Part shown: in pieces, positions 7,686 through 16,088 of the stretch | Layout of the letters: the number at the start of each line of letters is the position of its first letter | Position numbering within the stretch: the stretch's first letter is position 1 | NCBI RefSeq assembly: GCF_008831265.1 | Contig: NZ_VTTH01000007.1 | Location: forward strand, 124,001 to 188,000 | Direction of reading: 5' to 3' | Source: Lacisediminimonas profundi | GTDB lineage: Bacteria; Pseudomonadota; Gammaproteobacteria; Burkholderiales; Burkholderiaceae_D | DNA length: 64,000 nt | Notes under the pieces: model-generated | Told to the model about the DNA's origin: nothing | Databases searched by the model: none | What the model saw: only the letters and a program-made list of their open reading frames with translations | Translations under genes and position numbers: made by a program

Positions 7686-8446
7686 GCAATCTCCTTTTTC
7701 GCCATCGCGTTCTCGCGTGCCGCGAATTTGTTTCCGAGGTAGGCCTCGATCACGCGGGGATCGTTCAGCACCGCATTCGGCGCGCCCTGGCTGATCAGCT
7801 CGCCGTGATGCAGCACCAGCACCCGCTGGCTCAGCGAGGTGACCACCTTCATCAAATGCTCTATCAGCAAGATCGTGATCCCGCGCGCAGCAATCGCGCG
7901 CATCAGCCCCAGTGCCTGGTCGATTTCGGATGTGTTGAGACCGGCATTCACCTCGTCCAGCAGCAGCAGTTTCGGCTTCATGGCCAGGCTCTTTGCCAGC
8001 TCCAGCCGCTTGCGGGATGGCAGGGTCAGGGCAGTTGCCGGCCGGTGGGCCTGCGGCGCGAGGCCGACGAATTCCAGATGCTCCATCGCGTCGCGCTCGG
8101 CCTGGGCGCCACTGATTGCGCCGCCGGCGAACAGTGCGCCGGCCTTGACGTTTTCCAGCACCGTCATTTGCGGAAACGGCTGCACGATCTGGAAGGTGCG
8201 CGCCAGGCCAGAGCGCGCGGCTTCATTCGGGCGCTGCCGGGTGACGTCCTTGCCGCAAAAGACGACGCTGCCTTCGCTGGCGTTCAGGACGCCCGTGATC
8301 AGGTTGACCAGCGTAGTCTTGCCGGCGCCGTTGGGACCGATCAGTCCGACGATCTCGCCTTGCTCCAGGTCGAAGCTGACATTGTTGGTTGCCAGCAGGC
8401 CGCCGAAACGCTTGCTCAGGTTGCGCACTTCAAGAAGCTTGCTCAT
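7682..8446 (-). CDS. livG: Branched-chain-type ABC transporter ATP-binding protein (LivG-like)
   Basis: The 254-aa product begins [16 protein letters not shown] at ATG 8446, which overlaps the LivM stop (8443-8445). Walker A is GPNGAGKTT and Walker [13 protein letters not shown]. The region where the LSGGQ signature belongs reads [13 protein letters not shown], a degenerate form. LivG proteins often vary here, but loss of both glycines is notable. Closing LIEHLMKVV is the typical LivG ending of the core. It forms the ATPase pair with LivF and is in the same operon. Function as an importer ATPase is well supported; which nucleotide site hydrolyses is not. Confidence 0.92.
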   Translation of the reverse strand: MSKLLEVRNLSKRFGGLLATNNVSFDLEQGEIVGLIGPNGAGKTTLVNLITGVLNASEGSVVFCGKDVTRQRPNEAARSGLARTFQIVQPFPQMTVLENVKAGALFAGGAISGAQAERDAMEHLEFVGLAPQAHRPATALTLPSRKRLELAKSLAMKPKLLLLDEVNAGLNTSEIDQALGLMRAIAARGITILLIEHLMKVVTSLSQRVLVLHHGELISQGAPNAVLNDPRVIEAYLGNKFAARENAMAKKEIA

Positions 8447-9444
8447 GAGCGCGCCTCCACTGGCAATGCGGTCTTGCGCCGCAGCATGGGCACGCGATCG
8501 AACAAGCGCCGGTAATCCAGCTTCAGCAAGCCACCCGGCAGGAAGAAGATCAGCAGCACGATCACCACGCCCAGGATCGCCTGGTGATAATCGAGGAACT
8601 GCGCCCAGATGGATTCTTCCATCAGCACGAAGGCGGCGGAGCCAACCAGCGGACCGTACACGGTGCCGACGCCGCCCAGCATCGCCATGACCGGCACTTT
8701 CAAGGTAAGGACGATGCCGAATGCGTCGGCCGGCGCAATGTAGGAAACCCAGGAAGCGTAGATGGCGCCGACCGTGCCGCAGTAGACAGCTGACAAGGTG
8801 AATGCCGCCGTCTTGTACCGGACCACCCGCACGCCGACCATGTCTGCCGCGTCTTCGTTCTGATTGATGCAGCGCAGGCCGAAGCCGAGCGGCGAGCGGT
8901 CCACGATCAGCGTCGTCGCCCACGCCAGCACCATCACGGCCAGCATGGCGTACAGGAAAACCCTGCCGGCAAAGTCCGGGCCGCCCGGCATGATCGCCAC
9001 ATTCAACCCGTCGCCGCCGCCGGTCACGCCCGACCACAGTGAAGCAATCAGGCGCAACACCTCGACCAGCGTGATCGATCCGATGGCGAAGTAATGTCCC
9101 TTCATCCGCAAGATGCCAGCGCCCATCAGCGCGGCAAAAATGGTAACGAAGACCGTGGCGCCAATCCATGCGAGCACCATCGGCGCTCCGGCGTTTTGCA
9201 ACAGGCCCCCGGCATAGCTGCCCAGGCCGACGAACGCTGCCGTCGAGAAGGATGGATAGCCGCAATAGCCGCCGATGAAATTCCAGGACAGCGCCAGCGC
9301 GCCATACATGCAGACGAAGGTAGCGAGCCGGACATAATAGTTGTCGGCAATCCAGGGCATGAGGGCAAGCGCCAGCACCCAGATGCCAAACACGATATGC
9401 GCGGTCCTCGGCTTGCGCGGTGCGGGAGAGATAGCGGATTTCAT
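8443..9444 (-). CDS. livM: Branched-chain-type ABC transporter permease (LivM-like)
   Basis: The 333-aa product is an inner-membrane permease with about ten hydrophobic segments. It has features of LivM such as [21 protein letters not shown] near the start and GMRGVGT-like loop [18 protein letters not shown]. The loop with [19 protein letters not shown] is the cytoplasmic segment that contacts the ATPases. The start (9444) overlaps the LivH stop (9441) by 4 bp. The tail of about 20 residues after the last membrane segment is basic. It acts with LivH as the channel dimer. Confidence 0.93.
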   Translation of the reverse strand: MKSAISPAPRKPRTAHIVFGIWVLALALMPWIADNYYVRLATFVCMYGALALSWNFIGGYCGYPSFSTAAFVGLGSYAGGLLQNAGAPMVLAWIGATVFVTIFAALMGAGILRMKGHYFAIGSITLVEVLRLIASLWSGVTGGGDGLNVAIMPGGPDFAGRVFLYAMLAVMVLAWATTLIVDRSPLGFGLRCINQNEDAADMVGVRVVRYKTAAFTLSAVYCGTVGAIYASWVSYIAPADAFGIVLTLKVPVMAMLGGVGTVYGPLVGSAAFVLMEESIWAQFLDYHQAILGVVIVLLIFFLPGGLLKLDYRRLFDRVPMLRRKTALPVEARS

Positions 9445-10304
9445 TCGTATCCTTTCTTGCCGATCAGGCCGGTCGGTCTTGTCATCAGGAGCGCCATCAT
9501 GATCAGCGACCCCAGCAGAATTGCGTATTGCGCACCGAGGAAATTGCCGGCGACGCTTTCAATCAGGCCCAGTGCCAGTCCGCCCACCAGCGCGCCCGGC
9601 ACTGAACCGAGCCCGCCGATCACGCAGATCGCGAAAGCCTTGCCCAGCAGCAGGCCAGTGATATTGGTCGTGACCGGGAACACGATCGCCATGAGCGAGC
9701 CGCAGGCGCCTGCCATCAGCGCGGAGATGCCGAAGGTGATCGCATACACCTTGTTGACCTTGATGCCCATCAGCGCGGCGGCGTCGCTGTCCATGCGCAC
9801 GGCGACGATCGCACGCCCCACCCTGGAGCTGCGCAACACGTAGTAAAGGATCCCGGTCAGCGCGAAAGCGAGCAACATCGCGACCAGCCGGTCGTTGGGC
9901 ATGATGACGCCGGCAATTTCAGTGCGCCCGAGGTCAAGCGAGACCCGGCGCGGCGTCGCGTCGAAGCCAAGGTTCATGAAGTTGTACAGGATCATGTCCA
10001 GGCCGAATGTCAGCGTCAGCGTCGTCAGAACCGGCTGCGCAACCACGCGGTTGATCATTGTGTATTGCAGCAGATAGCCCAGGAAGAACAGCAGCGCGCT
10101 GATCGCAAACAGCGCGACGAAAGGGTTCAGGCCCAGGTGCAGCCAGGCGAAGTAGGTCAGGTAGCCGCCCAGGACGATGAAGCTGCCGTGCAGCATGTTG
10201 ATCACGTTGAGCACTCCCCATACCAGGGAGAAGCCCACCGCAATACATGCATACAGGGATCCGAGCATCAGTCCATTGACCAGGATTTGTACAAGTAAAG
10301 TCAT
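9441..10304 (-). CDS. livH: Branched-chain-type ABC transporter permease (LivH-like)
   Basis: The 287-aa product starts MTLLVQILVNGLMLGS at ATG 10304; an earlier in-frame start at 10361 would add a non-hydrophobic leader and is rejected. LivH hallmarks are GFSLVWGVLNVINMLHGSFIVLGGYL near residue 30 and the VRMDSDAAALMGI cytoplasmic loop. About eight membrane segments are visible. It forms the permease pair with LivM. A hairpin in the gap before it (10371-10404) may lower transcription of the membrane genes relative to the binding protein gene. Confidence 0.93.
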   Translation of the reverse strand: MTLLVQILVNGLMLGSLYACIAVGFSLVWGVLNVINMLHGSFIVLGGYLTYFAWLHLGLNPFVALFAISALLFFLGYLLQYTMINRVVAQPVLTTLTLTFGLDMILYNFMNLGFDATPRRVSLDLGRTEIAGVIMPNDRLVAMLLAFALTGILYYVLRSSRVGRAIVAVRMDSDAAALMGIKVNKVYAITFGISALMAGACGSLMAIVFPVTTNITGLLLGKAFAICVIGGLGSVPGALVGGLALGLIESVAGNFLGAQYAILLGSLIMMALLMTRPTGLIGKKGYE

Positions 10305-10370
10305 GTTCGATCGGGTCCGATAAAGGGGTGGAAGAAGGTGACGGCTGACGGCTCCATCCACCCCGGTTCT

Positions 10371-10404
10371 GGCATCGCCGGCGATCCGGCCGCCGGGCGA
10401 TGCC
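10371..10404 (-). terminator. Hairpin between binding-protein and permease genes
   Basis: GGCATCGCC (10371-10379) pairs with GGCGATGCC (10396-10404), a perfect 9-bp stem with a 16-nt loop, in the gap between the binding protein stop (10411) and livH start (10304). There is no U-run, so it is more likely an mRNA-stabilising or partial attenuating stem than a full terminator. Confidence 0.45.
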
Positions 10405-10410
10405 GCATGC

Positions 10411-11604
10411 TCAACGAGCCGTAACCGCTTTCAGGTTGGCCTGCTTGACTGCTTCAGGGAACAAGACCACCACTTTCTTGTTCTGCACCTGGATGATCGG
10501 CAGGTCACGCCCGCTGTTCATGCCGTTGGCGCCAAACTTGATGGGGCCGAAAAAGGTGATCACATCGAGCGAGGCCAGTGCATCGCGCACTTTTGCCTTG
10601 TCCAGCGTGCCGGCTTTTTCGATTGCCATTTGCAGCGCAACCAGCGCGGCGGCGGAAGAAGCATGCACATAGTCGGGGTCATGCTTTTCGCGTGCGTGGA
10701 ACTCGTCGTAGAAGGCCTTGGTCGAGCCCCAGACATCGTTCGACTTGTACTGGGTCAGGTGGTGCCACCAGGTGGTGCTGGTGATGTTCTCGGCCAGCGG
10801 TCCGAGCGCATCGATGAACTCCTGGTAGGCCGGACCGGTGATCATGGTAACGATCGGCGCGGTCACGCCGAGGTCGGCCATTTGCTTGCGGGCCAGGATC
10901 AGGTCCTTGGAGTAGCCGGTGATGTAGATCCAGTCAGCGCCCGAGGACTTGATCTTGGACAGCGAGGCAGAATGATCCAGTGCGCCGACCGGATACAGTT
11001 CGTTGTGCACGACTTGCATGCCGGCCTTGTCGGCAAGTTCTTTCATCGTGGCTGCCATCGAGCGCGGGAACACGTCCTCACGTCCGAGGATCGCGATTTT
11101 CTTCACGTTGGGCAGCTGCTTGGGGAAGGTCTTCAGCATGGTGTCAACCAGGCCGCCGTTTGGCGCCAGCGTGCCGAACATGAACTTGTAACCCTGGTTG
11201 AACACCGATTCCGACGATGCCACCGGCGCCATCACCGGAACGCCATAGCGCTCCGCCACACCGGCCACTACCTTGGTATGACCGGAGCCAAAGGGCGAAG
11301 TCAGGAAGCTGACCTTGTCCTGGGTGATCAGCTTTTCTGCCAGTTGCTGGGCGCGTTTTTCATCGGACTGGTAGTCGTAGGTCACCAGCTCGACTTTCAT
11401 TTTCTGGGCGCCGACCTTGATGCCGCCGGTGGCGTTGACGCGCTTGACCCACATGTCGTAAGCGACCTGTTGTTTCTTGCCTTCGTCAGCCAGACCGCCG
11501 GTCAAGGCCAGTGGAGCGCCGATCTTGATGGTCGACTGGGCCTGGGCGCTTGCGCCGGCCAGGAACAGTAGTGCGGGAAGCAGATGCCTGAGTCCGAATT
11601 TCAT
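10411..11604 (-). CDS. Branched-chain-type ABC transporter substrate-binding protein
   Basis: The 397-aa product has a signal peptide cleaved near ASAQAQ and the type-I periplasmic binding fold: STIKIGAPLALTGGLADEGK at the mature start, then LVTYDYQSDEKRAQQLAEKLI and SPFGSGHTKV. The hinge and C-lobe include YITGYSKDLILARKQM. It is the capture protein for the LivHMGF genes downstream. GAGGAC lies just ahead of the ATG. Relatives bind amino acids, amides or aromatic acids, so the family alone does not set the ligand. It follows the Mo-hydroxylase genes in one operon, which suggests an N-heterocyclic or aromatic ligand. Confidence 0.92.
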   Translation of the reverse strand: MKFGLRHLLPALLFLAGASAQAQSTIKIGAPLALTGGLADEGKKQQVAYDMWVKRVNATGGIKVGAQKMKVELVTYDYQSDEKRAQQLAEKLITQDKVSFLTSPFGSGHTKVVAGVAERYGVPVMAPVASSESVFNQGYKFMFGTLAPNGGLVDTMLKTFPKQLPNVKKIAILGREDVFPRSMAATMKELADKAGMQVVHNELYPVGALDHSASLSKIKSSGADWIYITGYSKDLILARKQMADLGVTAPIVTMITGPAYQEFIDALGPLAENITSTTWWHHLTQYKSNDVWGSTKAFYDEFHAREKHDPDYVHASSAAALVALQMAIEKAGTLDKAKVRDALASLDVITFFGPIKFGANGMNSGRDLPIIQVQNKKVVVLFPEAVKQANLKAVTAR

Positions 11605-11656
11605 GATGTCCTCAAAAAGAAAAAGTGGGAAATGCCCTGGAGCCTGGGTACGACGA

Positions 11657-12310
11657 TCAAACTTTCTTGTCCGGCCTGAAAAAGCCCTTTACACGCGCCA
11701 CCAGCATTGGCCAGAACAGGCGGCCGAGGTCGAGCGGCGCATTCGGACTGGCCGCCGGCGACGGCTTGCTGACCTCCGCCGACGGCGGCACGCTGCCGGC
11801 AGAGGTGATGGATGGTTCCGGAATCGGGATCACGGCGGCGCCGGCTTGCACGCTTTCCGCCTCCAGTGTCTGGCGCAGGTTTTCGGCAAATGCCTCAGTC
11901 ATGCGCGCGGCCAGCTCCTGCACGATGCCGCCGCGGGAAAATTGGGCAAGGCTGCCGGCGATGGTGAAATCTACGCTGACGTCGACCCGTGTGGACGGCG
12001 ACGGACCAGCCTGTTCATGCAGTGAAAATGCCGCTTCGCCCTTGACCCGCGATCCGCTCTTGCGGTCGCTGCCGCCACCCGCCACGCTGCCCTGGAAGCC
12101 GCTGTCGTCCAGTGTCATCATGGCGTCGCCGGCAAAGGCGGCGACGATCGGTCCGAGCTTGACGGTCATGGCCAGCTTCAACATGCCGTCGACTGGCGGC
12201 GCGCTCAGCGACGCGCCCGGCAGGCAAGCGACGATGCCCTCGGCATTCCGGAAGCTGCGCCAGACCAGCGCCCGCGGAAACGGCACCTGGAAACTTTGTT
12301 CAACTTGCAT
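11657..12310 (-). CDS. CoxG-like maturation/anchoring protein of a molybdenum hydroxylase
   Basis: The 217-aa product starts MQVEQSFQVPFPRALVW at ATG 12310, 11 bp inside the end of the [2Fe-2S] subunit gene. It has the SRPBCC fold typical of CoxG (CLPGASLSAP, LGPIVAAFAGDA) over about the first 150 residues, then a Pro/Ser-rich linker and a C-terminal segment WPMLVARVKGFF that may be membrane-attached. CoxG helps attach CO dehydrogenase to the membrane or takes part in its assembly. Linked genes encode the S, M and L subunits, so a similar role here is likely. Confidence 0.85.
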   Translation of the reverse strand: MQVEQSFQVPFPRALVWRSFRNAEGIVACLPGASLSAPPVDGMLKLAMTVKLGPIVAAFAGDAMMTLDDSGFQGSVAGGGSDRKSGSRVKGEAAFSLHEQAGPSPSTRVDVSVDFTIAGSLAQFSRGGIVQELAARMTEAFAENLRQTLEAESVQAGAAVIPIPEPSITSAGSVPPSAEVSKPSPAASPNAPLDLGRLFWPMLVARVKGFFRPDKKV

Positions 12311-12830
12311 GGGGCCCGTCCTTGTCCATGCTTGCGGCGCCCGCGGCAGCGCGAGCTTCACGATCTGCACGACGCGCATCCAGCACGCGGCGAATCGCTC
12401 GCACCAGTCCGACATAGCCGGTGCAGCGGCACAGGTTGCCCGACAGTTCGTGGCGGATGCGCGCCTCGTCCGCATCGGGGATGCGGGTCACGATGTCACG
12501 CGCGGTGGCCAGCATGCCGGGTGTGCAATAGCCGCATTGCAGCGCGTGCTCGGCCGTGAACGCCGCCCGCAGTTCGGCCATCACCGGGTCCTGGTCAAAG
12601 TCTTCGATGGTGCGAACCTCTGCGCCCTGGCAGGTGACGGCAAAGGTAATGCAGGAGCGCTGCGGCACGCCGTCGATCATCACGGTGCAGGCGCCGCAGA
12701 CGCCCTGCTCGCAACCGAGATTTGTTCCGGTCAGCATGCGCGTTTCGCGCAGGAAATCGGCCAGGTGGGTACGGGGCTCGACGGCGCATTGCACCGTGCT
12801 GCCGTTGACTTTCAATTCGATCGGTTTCAT
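12300..12830 (-). CDS. Molybdenum hydroxylase small [2Fe-2S] subunit (CoxS-like)
   Basis: The 176-aa product starts MKPIELKVNGSTVQC. It has both iron-sulfur clusters of the family: the plant-ferredoxin type cluster CEQGVCGACT near residue 41-50 with a later Cys, and the alpha-helical domain CGYCTPGM and CRCTGY near residues 100-140. It passes electrons from the Mo centre to the FAD subunit. The C-terminal extension of about 25 residues is Ala/Arg rich. The start overlaps the medium subunit stop (12827) and the end overlaps the CoxG-like start, typical of a tightly coupled S-M-L operon. Confidence 0.93.
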   Translation of the reverse strand: MKPIELKVNGSTVQCAVEPRTHLADFLRETRMLTGTNLGCEQGVCGACTVMIDGVPQRSCITFAVTCQGAEVRTIEDFDQDPVMAELRAAFTAEHALQCGYCTPGMLATARDIVTRIPDADEARIRHELSGNLCRCTGYVGLVRAIRRVLDARRADREARAAAGAASMDKDGPHAS

Positions 12831-13681
12831 TCGGCTTTTCCGGTCAGGGACATGTTCGGCGCGGACAAGGCTTGTGCCGCACGTTCCAGCGCGACGGCGT
12901 GGATCCGGTATTCGTAGGTGTCCGGCGCCAGGCCGGCGGCCTGCAACTGCGCCCGGGCGAACGGCTCGTTCCAACCGTCGACCAGCGGCGATGCATCCGC
13001 AATCACGAACGGCGTGGCTTCGATGGCGCCGATAACGGCGCGGCAAATTCCTCGCACGGGGTCGACCACGAATGCTGCAATCGCTTCCGCAAACTCGCCG
13101 GGCTTGCGATTGAACTTGTAATAGCTCCAGCGAGCCGAGGCCGACAATTTGGCAATTCGCACGCCGGTCAGGATTTCATCCTCGGCCAGGGCGGTGGTGA
13201 AGGCGCCCGACATCCAGCCTGCGTTGCCGACGATGCGGCTGCCGCCAGGCCCGGTGACCAGGTATTGCGCGTCCAGCAAGGCCATCACGTTGATCCAGTC
13301 TGCTGCCGGATCCGCGTGCGCCAGGCTGCCGCCGATGGTGCCGCGGTTGCGCACCGCGCGGTAGGCGATATTGCGTGCCACGTACGGCATCAGGCCACGG
13401 GTCGGGTCGGGCACCTTGCCGTCCTCGATCGCGGCGTGCGTGGTGCAGGCGCCGAGCACGATCGCATCCGGCTCGACATCCGGTACGTCAACCCAGCCAT
13501 CCAGGGCGGCAATTGCACGCAGGTCGATCAGCATCTCAGGTTGCGCCAGACGCAGGTTCATCATCGGGCCGAGCGACTGTCCGCCGGCGACCGGTTTGTT
13601 CATGCCCGCCCCCGTTCCCAACAGGGCGATCGCATCGCCGGTGGAAGTCGGCCGGGCGTAATCGAAGCTGGCGGCCTTCAT
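12827..13681 (-). CDS. Molybdenum hydroxylase FAD subunit (CoxM-like)
   Basis: The 284-aa product is the flavin-binding medium subunit. It shows VAGGQSLGPMMNLRLAQPE near residue 32 (FAD pyrophosphate loop) and the second flavin motif RNRGTIGGSLAHADPAADW about residue 110. The C-terminal CO-dehydrogenase flavoprotein domain follows. It passes electrons from the [2Fe-2S] subunit to an acceptor such as a quinone. The start overlaps the large subunit stop (13678-13681). Confidence 0.93.
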   Translation of the reverse strand: MKAASFDYARPTSTGDAIALLGTGAGMNKPVAGGQSLGPMMNLRLAQPEMLIDLRAIAALDGWVDVPDVEPDAIVLGACTTHAAIEDGKVPDPTRGLMPYVARNIAYRAVRNRGTIGGSLAHADPAADWINVMALLDAQYLVTGPGGSRIVGNAGWMSGAFTTALAEDEILTGVRIAKLSASARWSYYKFNRKPGEFAEAIAAFVVDPVRGICRAVIGAIEATPFVIADASPLVDGWNEPFARAQLQAAGLAPDTYEYRIHAVALERAAQALSAPNMSLTGKAE

Positions 13682-16074
13682 GCGACTTTCCTTTCTGCTG
13701 CGGTCGCCCCGGTCACAGCGGCCAGCGCATCGAGGATCACGCGCGGCGTGATCGGTAATTCATTGACCATCGCACCCAGCGGGCGCAGTGCGTCGTTGAC
13801 GGCATTGGCAACTGCTGCGGTGGAGCCGATGGCGCCGCTCTCGCCTATGCCCTTCTGGCCGAATTCCGTATAGGGGGCCGGTGTTTCCATGTGTTCGATC
13901 CGGATCGCCGGCACTTCGGTTGCGCCCGGCAAGATGTAGTCGGCCAGGGTCGATGCCAGCGGCTGCCCTTCCGGGCTGTAGCGCATTGCCTCGTACAACG
14001 CCGTGCCTATGCCCTGTGCGGCGCCGCCGTAGACCTGGCCGTCGACCACCATCGGGTTGATCAGCACGCCGCCGTCTTCAACGATGACGTAGTCGAGCAA
14101 CTCGACCTTGCCCAGTTGTACGTCGACCGCCGCCACAATCGCGTGGCAGGCATAGCTGAAGGTTCCGGTATCGCGTTTGGCCTGATAGGTGGTGGCTACT
14201 TCCAGGCCGCGAGCATCCACATCCGGCGGCAGCAATTGCGGCTTCAGGTACCAGACGTGGGCAATCTCGGCCAGCGTTACCCGCGCGCCGGCGCTGACGG
14301 CGACATCGCCTTCCCAGCTGACCTGCGCGGCATCGGTCTTCAACAGCCACGCTGCAATCTTCAACAGCCGCTGCTTCAATTCCTTGCAAGCCTGTCCTAC
14401 CGCGCCGCCTGCCATCACAATGGAGCGGGAGCCCCAGGTGCCGGTTGAATACGGCGTGACGCCGGTATCGCCCAGCACCACCCGCACGCGCCCGGGGTCG
14501 ATGCCCAGCACTTCGTTGGCGATCTGCGCCAGCGTGGTTTCCATGCTCTGGCCATGCGAATGCACGCCAGCCCGCATTTCCAGGATGCCATCCGGCGACA
14601 GCCGTATGTTCACCGGTTCGCGTCCCGGCACCATCGGAATGCCCCAACCGTGATAGACCGATGTGCCATGCGCGCCCTGCTCGCAGAACACGGCCATGCC
14701 GAATCCGATGCGGCGGCCATCCGGCTCGCCTTGCTGCTGGCGCGCCCGCACGGCGTCGAGGTCGATCGCCTTGATCGCGCGCCGCACGCACTCCGGATAG
14801 TCGCCACTGTCGAAATGCTTGTTGGTGATGTTGTCGAAGGGCATTTCGTCCGCTTGAACCAGATTGCGCAAGCGCACTTCATGCGGCTCAAGTCCGGCTT
14901 CGACGGCGATCGCATCCATCACGGTCTCCATCGCATAGCAAACGCCGGTACGGGCGACGCCGCGAAACGGCAGGATCGGCGGCTTGTTGGTGGCAACCGA
15001 CCAGGTACGGCAGCGGTAGCGGTCCATCTTGTAAGGGCCAGGCAGGATGCTGCTCACCTGGGCCGCTTCCAGGCAGGCCGAGAACGGATAGGACGAATAC
15101 GCGCCGGAATCGACAGTCGCCTCGCAGTCGATGCCGATCAGCCGGCCATCGCGATCGGCGTAGGCGGTGATGTCGTAATCGTGCTCGCGGCAATTCGCGT
15201 TGGCGGTAAGTTGCTCGCGCCGGTCTTCTATCCAGCGAACCGGGCGCCCCAGGCGCATCGCCAGCCAGGCCACGGCCACCTCTTCCGGCAGCAGGATTCC
15301 TTTGTAGCCGAAGCCGCCGCCGACGTCGGGCGCGATCACACGGACCTGGCCTTCGTCCAGGCCGAGGCAAGCTGCCAGTCCGGTGCGGTTGATGTGCGGC
15401 ATCTGCGCCGCGGTGTACACGATCAGCTGGCCCAGCCGCCGGTCCCAGTCGGCGACCACGCCACGCCCTTCCATCGGCGCCATGCTCTGGCGCGCGGTCC
15501 GCAGCAAGCGGTGCACCTTGATAGGCGCGTTGCGGCAGACCGCATCGAAATCATTGCCGTCCTGGCAGCCCACGGCAGTTTCCAGGAACACGTTGTCGCC
15601 CCAGTGCTCATGCACCAGCGCCGAGGCAGGCAAGCGCGCGTCCAGCATGTCCACCACCGCGGGCAACTCGTCGAAATCAACGAATACTTGCGCGGCCAGG
15701 TCTTCGGCCTGCGCGCGCGTGTCGGCCACGCACATCGCGATCATCTCGCCGACCTGCCGCACCTTGTCGGCTGCCAGCACCGGTTGCGCGGATGGCTTGA
15801 AACCCTTCAGCCCGGAGTTTGCGACGATGGGCTTGACCCCGGCCAGATCGGTCAACGTGAATACCGCGTGCTCCATCCCTGGCGGCTTTTCGATGCCGCG
15901 TATGCGGCCGTGCGCCACCGGGCTGCGCGCAAACGCCACATCCTGCATGCCGACCATGCGGATATTGGCGACGTATCCACCGCGCCCACGCATGAAGCGA
16001 TCATCCTCCTTGCGCAGCAAGGAAGCGCCTATGCCCTTGTGGGCAACGCCGGGGGACTCGGGTTTTTCGTTCAT
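13678..16074 (-). CDS. Molybdenum hydroxylase large subunit (CoxL/XdhB family)
   Basis: The 798-aa product has the aldehyde oxidase/xanthine dehydrogenase a/b hammerhead domain (about 20-130) and the molybdopterin-binding domain. DVGGGFGYKG (about 248) and KGIGESG near the C-terminus, with the catalytic Glu, are present. The active-site loop reads PFRGVARTG (about 369). True CO dehydrogenases have AYXCSFR with a Cys, so this enzyme does not oxidise CO. It belongs with the form II/hydroxylase branch that attacks N-heterocycles, purines or aldehydes. It should need molybdopterin-cytosine dinucleotide. No MocA/XdhC maturation genes are in the window. Confidence 0.92.
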   Translation of the reverse strand: MNEKPESPGVAHKGIGASLLRKEDDRFMRGRGGYVANIRMVGMQDVAFARSPVAHGRIRGIEKPPGMEHAVFTLTDLAGVKPIVANSGLKGFKPSAQPVLAADKVRQVGEMIAMCVADTRAQAEDLAAQVFVDFDELPAVVDMLDARLPASALVHEHWGDNVFLETAVGCQDGNDFDAVCRNAPIKVHRLLRTARQSMAPMEGRGVVADWDRRLGQLIVYTAAQMPHINRTGLAACLGLDEGQVRVIAPDVGGGFGYKGILLPEEVAVAWLAMRLGRPVRWIEDRREQLTANANCREHDYDITAYADRDGRLIGIDCEATVDSGAYSSYPFSACLEAAQVSSILPGPYKMDRYRCRTWSVATNKPPILPFRGVARTGVCYAMETVMDAIAVEAGLEPHEVRLRNLVQADEMPFDNITNKHFDSGDYPECVRRAIKAIDLDAVRARQQQGEPDGRRIGFGMAVFCEQGAHGTSVYHGWGIPMVPGREPVNIRLSPDGILEMRAGVHSHGQSMETTLAQIANEVLGIDPGRVRVVLGDTGVTPYSTGTWGSRSIVMAGGAVGQACKELKQRLLKIAAWLLKTDAAQVSWEGDVAVSAGARVTLAEIAHVWYLKPQLLPPDVDARGLEVATTYQAKRDTGTFSYACHAIVAAVDVQLGKVELLDYVIVEDGGVLINPMVVDGQVYGGAAQGIGTALYEAMRYSPEGQPLASTLADYILPGATEVPAIRIEHMETPAPYTEFGQKGIGESGAIGSTAAVANAVNDALRPLGAMVNELPITPRVILDALAAVTGATAAERKVA

Positions 16075-16088
16075 GCTGGCTCCTGTGC

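Noticed and set aside
13678-16074. Aerobic CO dehydrogenase
   Set aside because: The AYXCSFR loop with its Cys is absent (PFRGVAR instead), so CO oxidation is not supported.
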